From NCBI RefSeq assembly GCF_963678635.1, contig NC_087063.1, positions 57,046,759-57,110,758 on the forward strand: 64,000 nucleotides of DNA. The letters run 5' to 3'. This stretch comes from Symsagittifera roscoffensis (lineage: Eukaryota; Xenacoelomorpha; Acoela; Convolutidae). Positions 30,043 to 41,821 of this stretch are shown piece after piece. A program made the position numbers and the translations under genes. Under the pieces are notes generated by a model. It did not search any database. It worked only from the letters and a program-made list of their open reading frames with translations, and was not told the DNA's origin. Positions within the stretch are counted from its first letter, which is position 1; every line of letters begins with the position of its first letter.

Positions 30043-30258
30043 TTCTTAAGCCTAAAATTACCTTAAGCGCCGGGTGCTAAACCTCTCAAGAGAAAACCGT
30101 AGACCTGTCTCCAGGCCTGCTCAAGTAAAAACGTTCCTCAAAACCGGGGGATTTCGCTTATCCAATTTTACACTTATCTCCTATAATATAATGTGGATTT
30201 TAACGATACCCGTTCTGCCCAACTTGAGAACTCGAGAACTGCCAAATCCTTCTTGGCT

Positions 30259-30468
30259 ACTTTCCCACTCGACTGGTCACCTCTTCCAGTCCAGTCTCCT
30301 TTTGGTTCAGCTCAAGTGCTCCTGAACCACTTTCCCACTCGGCTGGTCACCTCTTCCAGTCAAGTCTCCTTTTGGTTCAGCTTTAGTGCTCCTGAACCAC
30401 TTTCCCACTCGGCTGGTCACCTCTTCCAGTCAAGTCTCCTTGTTGTCCAGCTAAGTTCCAAGCTATCT
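30259..30468 (-). repeat. 70-bp leader repeat, three copies
   Basis: TTTCCCACTC recurs at 30261, 30331 and 30401, each followed by CTGGTCACCTCTTCCAGT. It is the reverse complement of the 69-bp repeat of B at the same leader position. Confidence 0.9.
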
Positions 30469-30915
30469 GAAAACCCTTGACAACGCCCCACACTCGGGCA
30501 CTTTATTGAGGTTACTGGGTTAAATTGCTAGGTTGATCGAAACGATCGAACTTGTAAAACAGTATGGGTATACTATTTAATTAATATAAAGGTTTGATCC
30601 AACTAATCTGGTGTCAAAGTCACTGTCTTTTTTCGTTTTATGGTTTTTGTTCCTTTTTCTATTCTTTTCTGGTTTTTGTTTCGCTTTTTGTCTTTTTGCT
30701 CGTGTTTTTGTCCCCCTAGTTGCCCCCTTTTACTCGGTTAGCTAAGCCTCGTTTGGAGAGCGTACCAGGAAGTTTTCTCGAGTTTTCTTAAAAAGCTATC
30801 ACGGTACAACCGGAAGGTTTGCACGTTCCTGCCGAACCGTACCACCGGTACTCTAGAATGGGCATGCAGCCCGAAGCTGTCTCAAGTGGGTTCGACTCCG
30901 TAGTCTTGATGTCGT

Positions 30916-30933
30916 AAACACCCATGAGCGCCA
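30916..30933 (-). promoter_or_regulatory. Putative tRNA primer-binding site of A
   Basis: The minus strand reads TGGCGCTCATGGGTG 12 bases after the end of the 5' LTR, one base different from B. Confidence 0.5.
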
Positions 30934-30945
30934 TAAAAACACTAT

Positions 30946-31848
30946 GTAACATTCGTCTACTGTAGTCACACATGAGGCTTAAGAAAAATAGGCCCTATAA
31001 CCATTGGCTCAAGAGTCAGGGACACTATCTCTTGTGTTTTTCTACCTCAAATCAGTCGGAGCCAATTCGGTTTGCTTGTGACATGAGACTACAACCCGTT
31101 ACAGCTTGAAGGCTACTACCCAAATATCCCCCACTCTAGAAATAAGAACGTCCCCATACTTAGGTCTCTAGATACCCAAAATACATGAACGCCGTTAAAA
31201 ACCGGGTCAGAACAATCCGTTAAGTTACTTTTTATCAGACAGTGGAACTTTGATCCATTTCAGATGGATCAACCTAAAACTCGCCTTACCTCAACATAAC
31301 AATCATAAAACACACTCTAGAAATTTAAATTGAGTACTCACATCGTAGCACGCTCAAGAACTGGGAGTAATTAAGTCGGTAATCAACTCGAGAATTAAAT
31401 AATGTAACTAAATGAGTTTAATGTTTATCAGTTTCAACAACAGGGACAAGTTTGAACTCTAGAGTATGGTTCCTCGTGAACCATTGGGACACTCAGGCTG
31501 TCCACCTTTCCATCGAAGGTTCACTCTAGTTCAGTTTGAATCATAATCCAGTCGAGCAATAATAGTCCAGTTCTCGGGAATACGCTTCCTTCTGTTTCAG
31601 ATAGGACAGCTCTACTCTAGTTTTATTGTGACGGAAATTGCGAATGGCAGTTTCCTACTGCTTTATCTGGCAACTTTCCCGCGATTGTTACTCGATCGTT
31701 CTGATTTCTCTTTTTCGGTTTTCAGTTATCGCGAGAAAATCGTGCATGACAGGCTCCATTCGAAAATTTGAAAAATCAAATTTCACTCCAAAATTAAGCG
31801 TTCTTGTTTTTCTCAAGGTCAAACTTCCAAATATGTCCGACTGGCACA
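30946..31848 (-). repeat. 5' LTR of element A
   Basis: 903 bp, almost identical to 9153-10055. Differences seen are scattered substitutions and a few single-base gaps. In the sense direction it starts TGTGCC at 31848 and ends GTTAC at 30946. This LTR would supply the promoter for the minus-strand transcript of A. Confidence 0.95.
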
Positions 31849-33088
31849 TAATTGATCGGCATCGTCGATTTAGTTACATTAGATTCTTACACACGTCGGT
31901 TATAAGAAGCGGATATCCAAATTTATCATCGAATTAAGGTAGGTACCCTGGTCGGATCGGTAGGGGGGAACGGACATAGACAGTTTTTGTGATACCCCAT
32001 AAGATCGCTAGCAGGGGGGAGGAGAACGCGTGGCAATCAGGTACCAGACATTTTTTTTTGTTGGTGTTCAGATAAAGGGTTGACACAAATCACCTTTGAT
32101 TTTTAGGTGGGTACAGTTTTTTTGATTTTATCGATATTCATTTTCTTTTATCTCTGTTAATTTTTGACGCTTTTGGAGAAGAAAGTTTTAATCGGTTTTG
32201 GACAAACAGGTGATCACAAGACACCTAAAACAAGTTGGGTATCAACTTGCGTCAAAATATTAAAAGGAAATAAATACAAGGGGGTTGGTGATTTTAACTT
32301 TTGGCCAGTAAAGTTGTTTTTTTTTGGGAAAATTTTTCCTAGAGCTCGAGTGGTAGTACAAGATACAGTAGGACAGGCAGTCTTGGGACAGGCAGTCTTG
32401 GGACAGGCAGTCTTATGACAGGCAGTCTTGGCACAGGCAGTCTTGGGACAGGCAGTCTTGGGACAGGCAGTCTTGGGACAGGCAGTCTTGGGACAGGCAG
32501 TCTTGGGACATGCGGTGTTGGGACAGGCAGTCTTGGGACACGCAGTCTTGGGACAGGCAGTCTTGGGACAGGCAGTCTTGGGACAGGCAGTCTTGGGACA
32601 GGCAGTCTTGGGACAGGCAGTCTTGGGACAGGCAGTCTTGGGACAGGCAGTCTTGGGACAGTACCAGAAAGTCTTGGGACAGTACCAGAAAGTCTTGGGA
32701 CAGCACCAGAAAGTCTTGGGACAGCATCAGAAAGTCTTGGGTCAGCACCAGAAAGTCTTGGGACAGTACCGTGAAGCCTTGGGACAGTACATAGAAGTGC
32801 TGGGACAGTACATAGAAGTGTTGGGACAATACGTAGAAGTGTTGGGAAAATACGTAGAAGTGTTGGGACAGCACGAAGAAGTGGTGTGACGGCACTAAAG
32901 GATCTTAAGACAGGTCGAAATAACTGAATCAAAAGCGATAGGACTAGTCGGAACGTTAAATCGCGATAGATCGGATTCGGTTGGGATCACGAATTAGTAA
33001 ATTTTTAATAAATCAAAAATTTTTTATTCTCAGAATAGGATTTTGTAAATAGCAATATTGTAAATAGAAATAATTTTAAATAAAAATC
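31849..33088 (+). other. Second part of the B leader (after the A insertion)
   Basis: Begins with the duplicated TAAT and resumes the B leader (TGATCGGCATCGTCG, matching TGCTCGGCATCGTCG in A). It includes the TTAAGGTAGGTACC block, a stretch common to A (GCGTGGCAAT...GGTACCAGACATTT) and the minisatellite. No credible gene; the frame at 32164-32418 runs into the repeats. Confidence 0.75.
32371..32886 (+). repeat. Minisatellite in the B leader, 15-bp then 21-bp units
   Basis: Nineteen units of GGACAGGCAGTCTTG (15 bp, 32371-32655) are followed by eleven units of 21 bp of the type GGACAGTACCAGAAAGTCTTG (32656-32886), the last ones diverged. Both periods are multiples of three and lack stops, so several frames on both strands are open (for example minus 32339-32932). 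These are not called as genes. The array ends about 200 bp before the Gag start. Confidence 0.96.
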
Positions 33089-33766
33089 ATGAGACGGAGC
33101 AGGGTACCGATAGCTCAAAAAAGAGCCACAGAGTCAAAAACAAAATATAACTCGTCGCAACGAAAAATGGAATCGGTTGGCCCAAGAATAACAAAGAAGA
33201 ACTTTTCAGTTAGCATGGTCAACACAAAGGGTACTAAAGAGAACACCACGAAAGAGGGCGCGGAAGGGAAACAAGCGGAACCCGCCAACGAGATTGACCT
33301 AGAAACACCAGACCAGAGTGTGGATGATGTGGAGAAGAAGACGACGGAGTCGACACCGATGCCGAATGCAGAAGAACAAAATCAAAAGTCGATGGAATTC
33401 TCGCCGATAGACACTGTGGAGGACACAACGGACAACACGCAAGAAACGGTAAAGGACGAGTCTCAAGTAAAAAGAACGTCATTTACTGAAAAGTTGGCAA
33501 TGAAGGTCGGGATGAAATCAAGAGACATAGTGACGGAGGAACCGAAGGCCGAGAAAGGCAAAACATTCGGAACAGTTTCCACGAAAACGACAGACACCGA
33601 CCAAAACGAAGAGCAGGTCAGACCGGGAGCAGCAGCCAACAACAGGGCAACAGCTGAACATGAAACAACTTCTCTCGATCTGGGTGATCTGATGGCGAAG
33701 CTATATCAGATCGACAAGAGACTAAAGCACAGCGAGGAGGATAGAGAGGTGATAAGAAAGAATTAA
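33089..33766 (+). pseudogene. Gag N-terminus in B
   Basis: 225 codons from MRRSRVP, the same start as A. Hydrophilic, Lys/Glu/Thr-rich, ending in the coiled coil LGDLMAKLYQIDKRLKHSEED. A base lost near 33762 brings in a TAA; the next frame continues the homology (YNKHKYLDNYFNLARATEE) to the segment at 33838. Confidence 0.85.
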
Positions 33767-34185
33767 GATACAACAAGCACAAGTACCTGGACAACTATTT
33801 CAATCTGGCGAGGGCGACAGAGGAAAGGCTTCAGCAGATGTCAGACAAGGTAGATGCCACTGATGGAGAGCGAGATAAGAACATCAAAAAAGACATACAA
33901 GAGATGAAGCAACGGTATGACGCAGTGAACAGCCAGTTGGGAAGTCTGGAAACAAGAATGGACACAATGAGAAGAGATCAGGCTGAGAGTTCATGTGCAA
34001 CACAGACAAAATTAGACGCCATCCTGAGAAACTCACAAGATAAGGCGGTAACGGATCGAACGCAAGGTAATAGAGTTGATTTCGTGGAACCACAACGGAA
34101 CAAAATGCAGTCAACACCATTACCATTAAACCGGGATGCAGCGAGCACAGCACCGGGGGGGGGGGGGGGGCTAAGACATTTATGA
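33767..34185 (+). pseudogene. Gag coiled-coil region in B, broken at a G run
   Basis: The reading frame passes through the MSDKVDATDGERDKNIKKD region homologous to the start of the 952-aa frame in A. It ends in a run of about 15 G residues (34155-34170) that shifts the frame. The run stands where A has a short Ala/Thr stretch and could be replication slippage or a sequencing artefact. Confidence 0.75.
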
Positions 34186-35198
34186 AATGTGGAACCGCAA
34201 ATACGATGGGTAGTCCAGGTGATTCCACGACTTACAATAATGCGGGACCTGCTGCCATGACATGGGCCAGCACCTGGGAGATGATGAATAGAACATTGGA
34301 AGCGTTCGCCACGAGAATTACTGAATCTAGTGAGAGAGGAGGTGGTAAATCCGGGAAAACCTTCAAGAAGCCAAAAGAATTTAAAGATGACTCAGACGGA
34401 TGTATCGATACCTGGTTAGAAGTCATGAGACTACATTTGGAACAGGACAACTTGAACGACGAGAGACAAGCCTGCACATCGATACTCAGTAACTTAGAAG
34501 GCACGGCATTGAAATGCGTAGTTGCAAAGAAGGAAGAGGAACGCGACACAGCGGACAAGATCTTGGAGATATTGTTGAATCGATTCGGGTCAGTCATGAA
34601 GGGTCACCAATCGATGATGAGATTCGAGAAAAGGAGGCAAAGGGACGATGAATCAATTGATCGATTCCTAGATGATCTCGAGAGCTTGAGACGAAGGAGT
34701 GACCCTGAAGAGTCAACAAACAGAAGGAACTTTAGCATTGCCTCGAAATTCATCGTTGGGATGAAAAGTGACGACTTGAGAACAACATTAGCAGCGTACT
34801 ACACACTGTCGAAAGATAGTGCACCGACTCCTGAAGAAATGAGACAGAAGTCGAGAGAATACATGCTAATGAAACCCAAGAAATACTCATCTTTAGACAA
34901 CAGGAACGTGCAAGGGGGGAACCAACCACAAAGGTCGTCATGGTACAAGCCTAGAGATGACATGGACAAACGTAGATCATGCGCAAACTGCGGTTAAGCT
35001 GATCACCACGTGGTGGATTGCACAACACACAAACAGGGCATGAAGAGTCTGGGATATGCACCCGATGAGGAAGATGTGAGCCAGATGGAGGAACACGAGT
35101 ATTATAGTGGCTTGATCATCAGGATAGGTGCGAGATGTTTCTTCTGCAATCAAGAGGGGCACTTTAGGATGGACTGTCCTTTTTTTGGGAGGCAGTGA
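34182..35198 (+). pseudogene. Gag capsid-like region and zinc knuckles in B
   Basis: 271 codons with the conserved FKDDSDGCIDTWLEVMRLHL and RFEKRRQRDDESIDRFLDDL blocks. A TAA at 34995-34997 falls inside the first CCHC knuckle, where A has TCG. The frame continues in the 35010-35198 segment, which has the second knuckle CFFCNQEGHFRMDC. An extra T in a T7 run near 35180 then shifts the frame. Confidence 0.85.
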
Positions 35199-36558
35199 AG
35201 AACCAGAGTCACCCAAAGCATAAGTTGGCGTTAGCGGTGGTGCAGAACCAGAAAAACAGACAAACCGAGTATGAAACAAGGCTTTCGGAAGCACCGAGGG
35301 CGGAATTGCCAACGAAGACGGTGAGAGCCGTAACGCAAGTCAACAGTGCAATATAAGCCACGGCCAGAATTGCCCTAGAGATAAATTATGAGAAAGCGGC
35401 GGCAGAGGCTATCAACAAAATCAAACAGGACTTAGCGACGAAGGAAATAGAGCAACGATTGAAACAGGAGATCGAAAAGCAGAAGTTAAATGAGACGTCA
35501 GGTTGGCCGGTTCCGGTTCCAGAAGCCGTAGCAGGGTCGAGAAAGAGTGGAAATTGCAACACTCTGAAAATGGTGACGGGAAAGCCATTCGGCATAACAA
35601 AGATCGGGGCCAGAATAATGTCAACAATCACTGTGGGCGGCCATGAAGTAACGAGGAACTTGAACGACCCAAGCGATCAGACCATAATGCACATTGACGG
35701 GTACGCAGATTACATGAGTGCGATAAGCCCACAGACGACGTCTAGAGCCTTGAGTGCGCTACTCACGAGAGGGGCAGCAAGTCAGTCCGCGTTGAAAACA
35801 GATATACAGCAGCTTATGGTACGCATGAGGTGATGCTAAACATAGATGGGATAAACATCTATACGAAAACCATGATAACATGGGATGAAGATCTAGTGGG
35901 GCAGATCTACGTGGGCAAAGAAGAACTAAAGGTGAGATCGATTGGACACTGCGCCATGCTGGAAGAAGATGCAATGCACATCGGGACGGAAGCGGACGTT
36001 TCAGCACACGTGCTTGACATAAGTGGCAAAAAGACTCAGTTACGTGGGTTGCTTGATACGGGAGCGGTCTTGAGTGTTATACCAATCGAAACTTGGGAAC
36101 GAATGCGTTTTGACAAAGAGGACTTGATAGACTCCAGAATACGGCTATCAGCTGCGAACTAAGTGGCGCTGCGGGTACTAGGCAGAATACCAATAATAGC
36201 CCTAAACCTAGGGGAACGCAACCTGTGGATGAGTTTTCTAGTGGTGGAAAAACTAGACAAGTCTGACCAGTTCATTTTAGGCAGAGACTTCATCAGGAAC
36301 TTCGACGTAACGATTGACCTAAACAATGCCCTTATCAGGATTCGAAACCCGGATATGAAGTACGTAATTAAACCGGTAAATCTGATAATGGCAAATGAGA
36401 TTAAAGTGCCGGTGTTCTTGAGTAGAAGGGTAAGGCTGAAAGCGAACGAAGCGGCAATTGTAGGCTTACGGATGAAAAATTATAATGAGTTAAGTGATAG
36501 TAAGCAAGTATGCATAGTTTCCAATCCAAACAGTCAAAGTGCTGCTGTTTTAGGATGA
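35199..36558 (+). pseudogene. Gag-Pro linker and aspartic protease in B
   Basis: Three open segments (35459-35833, 35830-36162, 36163-36558) cover the linker and protease seen in one frame in A. The protease motif is LLDTGAVLSVIP near 36050, and FILGRDFIRNFDV follows near 36285. Breaks: a TAA near 35355 in the linker, a frameshift near 35800, TAA at 36160 (A has AAA) and TGA at 36556. None of the stops coincides with those in A. Confidence 0.85.
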
Positions 36559-38100
36559 TTCTTCTCGATAACCAAGAGCGGTCTCTGCGTCAGTGTCTTG
36601 TTGAATACTCTTGACATACCCACAACAATCCAGAGAGGAAGGAAGTTGGGATATGCCTTACCCGTGAAAACTCGATATGAAATGACTGAAAATGTAAAGG
36701 AGAATGAAGTAATTGAATGTCCCAATCACAGGGACAAGATTTGTATCTTGACACGATTGAATAAAATAAAAAGTTCATCAGGTCTTGTAAAATCACTTAA
36801 GTCAGAGACAGACGATGGACTATCGAGTTGTTCAAATTTCCCAGAAAGATCAACATTAGGGGAAATGGAAATGGATAAACCAGTTTTACCTGAAATAGAG
36901 CATTTAAGGGGTAAGGTAACGGATGAACAACTCGAGACCATCAAGGACGTACTAGAGCGGAACGAGGAAGTTTTTTCGAGACATAAAGCAGACATTGGAT
37001 GTTGTAATTTTGTTGAACATGAAATAGAGCTTGATGAGTCCGCGGTACCGCACAGGGAGGAGGCGAGGCGAATTACCCCACACAAATCGAATGTGTGTAG
37101 GAAAGATATAGAAACACTACTAGAGTATGACATAATAGAACCATCCAAATCACCGTGGGCGTGTGGAGTAGTGATGGCCAAAAAGAAAGGCGACCAATTG
37201 AGGTTTTGTTGTGACTTTCGGTACCTGAACTCCGTCACGATGAAGGATGCCTATCCCATACCTAGGATTGATGAGAGCCTTTCGAAGTTAGGTGATGCAA
37301 AATTTTTTACGACTCTTGATTTAGGTTCGGCCTTTTGGCAAGTCCCGTTGAGGAAGCAGGACAGGGACCAAACAGGGTTCACCTGCGAGTTGGGGCTGTT
37401 TCAATGGAAACAAATGCCGTTTGGTCTTTGCAATGCCACGGCTACATTTCAACGGTTGATGGCACATGCGTTGATAGGTGTGACAAAGAAGTATGGCAAT
37501 CTGGTAATGTGCTACGTGGATGACGTGGTAATAGCAACGCCTACACTGGAAGATCACATCGAGCGACTGGGCGAGGTATTTGCATGCATGAAGAGGTCGG
37601 GGCTAAAGTGCAAACCATCAAAGTGCGAATTACTCAAGGATTCAATAAAATACTTGGGGAGGATGGTGGACAGGCACGGCATCAGACCAGATCCAGATGC
37701 AGTTGAAGCAGTGCTAACTTGGAAATCGCCAAAAACGGAACACCAGTTGATGAGATTCCTGGGTTTCGCGAACTATTACAGGGAATTCATCAAGGGTTAT
37801 GCGGATAAAGTATACCCGATGCAACAATTAATGAGACACAAGGACAAGAAGTTCACGTGGAACAAAGCAGCTGAAGAATCATTCCAGAGAATAAAGGAAG
37901 AGTTGTGCGAGGCACCAGTGTTAGGGATGCCAACAGAGAAAGGGATGTACGTGCTGGTTACGGATGCGTCGGTAGTCGCGATTTCTGGAATTCTCCATCA
38001 AGAACAGGAATGGAACGGGAGGACAGTCTTGAGATCAATAGCGTACGGGAGCAAAGTCTGGAGTGATACGCAAATGAAGTACGGGGCACCGAAAGCGTAG
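36559..38100 (+). pseudogene. Reverse transcriptase and start of RNase H in B
   Basis: 500-aa frame that reads without a break from the end of the protease (LGYALPVKTRYE) into RT, showing that Gag-Pro and Pol share one frame. RT motifs: SPWACGVVMAKKKG, TTLDLGSAFWQVPL, QMPFGLCNATATFQRL and the active site CYVDDVV near 37514. The connection has FLGFANYYREF. RNase H begins with TDASVV and stops at a TAG (38098-38100) just before the catalytic Glu region, where A has GAG. Confidence 0.9.
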
Positions 38101-38775
38101 ATGTTCGCGGTGGTTACCTTTGTCGAGAAATACAGAGCATATCTATGCAGTGAGCCCTTCAAGCTGCGAGTTGACAACATGGCACTCAGCTGGCTGAAGA
38201 CGTACTCAATGGACCAGAGCTATATTGGTAGGTGGATAGTTCGCCTGGACGGGTACAACATGATAATTGAGCACAGAACAAGGGATAAACATCAAAATGC
38301 CGATAGATTGAGTAAGAGGACAGAGTTCTACGAGAGACAGGAACAGAGGGAGGCGAATAGGCCAGAAATAAAAGAGGTCTTCTCCTTCATGGATAAAGAA
38401 ACGTATGATAGTCTTCCACTCGCAAGATGGCTCGACAAGTCAGGCAAACCGATACAAGATCACCCCGAATTACCAGAAGAGCCTCCAGAGAAAACAATCT
38501 TGAAGAAGAGCCGAGGGACGCCGATGGGAATAACTCTTAGGTCAAAAATTGTGAGGGAGACGCTCAAGGCGAAAGGCTATGACCTCAACAAGGTAGAAAC
38601 GGGAGAAGCACAGATAGATGAGGAATTGATGAGATTACTCGAGAAACTGGCAGACGATAAACCCGTGATCGAAAGGAAGGGCAGGGAGGGACCGGAAGTC
38701 ACGATATTGCGAAGAGTGAGACGGCTAGCGGCGAAAACACCTCAGAGGAGAGTAATCCTGATGGTAAAGAAATAG
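38101..38775 (+). pseudogene. RNase H second half in B
   Basis: Continues in phase after the TAG. It carries FAVVTFVEKYRAY, the Asp of RVDNMALS and NADRLSK, then the acidic and helical linker (LARWLDKSG, ILKKSRGTP). It ends in a stop near 38775 after a local frame change. Confidence 0.85.
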
Positions 38776-39434
38776 TGCAGTCACTGGTGGACAAAATCCC
38801 TGATGACATACTCGAGCGGACTCGGGTTAGGAAAAAGAAAGTGGCATTTGAGGAGGAAGTTGAACACCTTGGAACAGGTCAAGAGTCCGGGGAGTTGTGG
38901 CCCACAGAGGAAGAAGATGTTGGAGAAGGAAAATTAACCGGGGAGCGTGAAGAATGGGACGAAGATTCGGAGGGCGGCAGCGACGACCAGGATAGTCTGT
39001 GCATGATACTGGCAGAAGAGAAGATGAGACACCGCGACAGGGAGCTGCAAACGGATCCCACATCAGGAACATACAACCTGGACCAGCAAGAAGTGCGAGG
39101 AGGTGAAGAGCTTGAGAAAGTTGCAGCATCGAGGAAACCGTTCAGGGAAGTATCTTGCAACTCGAATGTCAGAACAAATCTGGTGCCAGAGGATGACAAA
39201 AAGATCATGAAAAGGATAGTGTGCGTTAAGCTGAAAGATGACATCCACAACCCGGGGGAAATGAATGGTCAGATAATGGCACTACAGGAACATGTCAAGG
39301 CGAGATACCGGCTGTCGGATCTAATAAGGGCCCTAAAGAATGACAAGATGACAAGTAACATCTCCAAATGGATCCGGACGGGATCCAAAGAGAAGGGGGA
39401 CCTGGAAGAAGACAGCTACAAGATCTTGAACTAA
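38775..39434 (+). pseudogene. RNase H-integrase linker in B
   Basis: 219 codons matching the 310-aa linker frame of A. It contains ESGELW and KLTGEREE (positions of the SGE motifs), the DSLCMILAEEK block and ARYRLSDLIRALKNDKMTSN. TAA at 39432-39434 interrupts it in phase. Confidence 0.8.
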
Positions 39435-41513
39435 TTCTACAAAGAAAGAAAGGATTTACTCTATCACACGGCTGATGGGGTGGTAGCGTGCAAGAGAAAA
39501 GATGAGGAGAAGATATTGCATAAGCATAACCTCATCATACTGCCACAGTTGTATCAGACCGAAGTGTTATTTAGATCGCACGATCAAATGGGGCACCAGG
39601 GGATAGACAAAGTGCAACAGAGAATACTTCACAGGTTTGACTTGCCAGGATTAAGGAAAGCCTGCGAGAGATGGGTAAATGCATGCCTAGCATGCCTGCA
39701 AGTGAAAGACCCAAAGAAGATGAAGTTTCCACTCAAGTCCGTTGAGAACTCGGAGCTCAATAAAGTTGTGCAAATAGACCACCAAAAGATCTGTATGACA
39801 GAGTCAGGATATAACCAGATACTAGTCATAATAGATCACTTCACAAAGCTGGCGGAAGCGGTGCCGTGTCAGACAGCCTCGGCAGAGGAAACTTGTGATC
39901 ACCTGATAACACACTGGATATCGCGGTATGGCTGTCCCATGACATTTCAGTCGGACAACGGCAAAGCCTTCGTGGGGGACTTAACGAAAGAATTGATGAA
40001 GAGGTCTCATATAGCTCAAGCACACTCAACGACCTACCATCTCCAGCCCAACGGGTTGGTGGAGAGGCAGAATAGAACGTTGGTGAACATGCTGAGGGTA
40101 AACTGCTCAAGGTACATGACGGATTGGGATAAGTATCTGCCGCAGGTGGTAGGGGCGTACAACAGTGCGCAACACTCAACAACAGGAATCAAACCCTTCA
40201 TGATGTTGACGGGCAAGGAAAGAGCGATGCCCCTAACATTCTTTTACCCGGAGTACGAAGGGAAAAAGACGTCGCCTCATGCTTATGTGAAAGAAGCAAT
40301 CAGGAGACATCAGGAATTAAACGAGCTCTGCAGGAGGAATACTGCGCAAGCACAAATGAGACAGCGCAGGAAAAACGATGAGAATATACTGCAAGCGAAA
40401 CCATACGCAGTGGGCCAGTACGTGTGGGTCTTTCATAATGTCATACCTCCCAAAGGTACAAAGAAACTACTCAAGAAATGGAGAGGACCGTTCATGATAA
40501 CGGAAGTGCACCAGCAAGGACGGTTTTATCGCTTGAGTACGGGGCGTGCAGCGCATTATGAAAACCTGAAACCTCATGTCCCATCCCCAGAAGACTGGTG
40601 CGTACCGCAAAACATGGAGGAACTCGAGTACCTATTGGTGGAACCAGCTTGCGAGGTGAATGAAGAAGGCACCCGAGAGAAAAACGATGGCAACGAGGGC
40701 TTGAGTCTGGATGACAATGAAAAAATAGAAGCGGTTTCAGAGGCAGAGTCCTTTGTGGAAGAAGACTGGAACGATCCGGAGCAGGACGAGGTGCCAAAGT
40801 GGACGGAGCGGGACTTGCCGATAACAGTAGGAATCAGGAGCGATAATCGTAAACGGACGGGCATGAGGTACAATAGGTATGGGGATGACTTCTTAATTGA
40901 CAAGATAAGGCCTGATGAAGTGGGTAACGAGTTACTGAGTGTGGACGAATTGTTGGCAGGCGATGAATGGCAAATCATCAACGACAATGAATACTATCCA
41001 AATGAAGATTACTCCACACCAGAACAAGAAACAGATCTGGAACAGAGCGAGATAGAGAGGAGGGAGAACTCGAACCTGAGGATACTAGAGTGGATGCGTG
41101 GGGTCAAGAGCGAAGAAGACGAAGGGCTAAGCATCGAACAGGTCGACGTTTCAGCAGAAAATTATGTGAATACGGAAGATCCCCTCTTCGGTTGGACAGC
41201 AACCGACAAGCCGCTAGAAATACTCCCAGATAGTTTAGACCCAGCATCATCGACGGGGACGTCGATGAATATTTTTGTCCGGGGAGTGGGGGTAGGACTT
41301 ACCCACACCGAAAATTTGATGATAAAGAAACTGAGGGAAGTAAGAGAGACCAACGGACTAGAATTGGGCGAGGAAGAAGCTGAACGTACCATAGGACGAA
41401 ATTTCAAAACGAAATTTGAAATCTCTAATGAATACTCGGAGAACATCCTAATAACGGACAGCGACTTCATTTTGTCAGACAGGACTAGCGCGATCTGTAT
41501 AACGGCGACATGA
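39435..41513 (+). pseudogene. Integrase and Pol C-terminal extension in B
   Basis: 677-aa open frame, the only full integrase in the window. Zinc domain: HDQMGHQG for the two His and CLACLQ for the two Cys. Catalytic triad: Asp in VQIDHQK, Asp in FQSDNGKAF, Glu in VERQNRTL. The C-terminal module has WRGPFMITEV. After it comes the acidic extension and the purine-rich conserved block near 41280. It stops inside the macro-like domain through a base loss near 41507. B integrase could in principle have been active, but its Gag and RNase H are broken. Confidence 0.88.
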
Positions 41514-41821
41514 GCTTCAAATCGAGACTGGAGGCTGACTTCAAGAGATCAGTGGCACAAGTCCCGGGCAAATACCTGTGATTTCTAGTGACGAGGGTCA
41601 ATGAAAGGAATACAATAGAATGTGAGCACGTGATGTTAGCACTAACGAGGCTGAGGGATTTCATGATTGAAAGAGGGATAATGGAGGTCTCGATGCCAGT
41701 TTATGACCCAAATAGGGGCAAGTTGAGCCCAAGGGAGTTGTATGCCATCCTACACGTGGTCTTCGCAGAAACAGAGATAATGGTACACCTACACAAGAAG
41801 TACTACATGAGTATCGCCTGA
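41514..41821 (+). pseudogene. Macro-like domain remnant in B
   Basis: The last 77 codons (41588-41821) match the end of Pol in A: the VTRVNE strand, the long helix LALTRLRDFMIERG, then VSMPVYDPNRGKL and MVHLHKKYYMS. Compared with A about 24 residues are deleted near 41550, and a TGA at 41579-41581 cuts the GKYL strand. This copy cannot fold normally. Confidence 0.75.

Larger units (their letters stand above)
28420..30932 (-). other. Leader of element A
   Basis: About 2.5 kb between the primer-binding-like site and the Gag start, matching the B leader where B is not repeated. It contains, from 5' to 3' on the minus strand, three 70-bp repeats, a G-run cluster, a unique stretch and the minisatellite just before gag. 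A conserved TTAAGGTAGGTACC (near 29863 on the plus strand; 31933 in B) resembles a splice donor but is unproven. No credible gene: ORFs here are repeat products. Confidence 0.75.
9153..31848 (-). mobile_element. Element A: youngest, near-complete giant gypsy-like LTR retrotransposon
   Basis: Minus-strand element of 22,696 bp with 903-bp LTRs at both ends and the 4-bp duplication TAAT (9149-9152 and 31849-31852). The corresponding leader inside A itself, read on the minus strand near 29,950, shows the uninterrupted site GTAACTAATTGCTCGG. About 11 differences were counted by eye between its LTRs. It has most of Gag-Pol and a nearly full ORF2, but two gag frameshifts, TAA at 24826, an RT frameshift near 24091, TAG at 22844, a 250-bp integrase deletion near 21889, and four breaks in ORF2. 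Confidence 0.95.

Noticed and set aside
30840-30920. tRNA gene or tRNA-like element after the primer-binding site
   Set aside because: A GGGTTCGACTCC stretch resembles a T arm, but the acceptor, D and anticodon stems cannot be drawn.
32339-32932. Long ORFs across the B and A leader repeats (for example 197 aa on the minus strand, PRLPV repeats)
   Set aside because: They arise because the 14-, 15- and 21-bp units lack stop codons. Frames are open on both strands, and there is no conserved start or non-repeat domain.
34155-34170. G15 run as a slippery recoding site in gag of B
   Set aside because: A lacks the run at the same place; it looks like slippage or a sequencing error.
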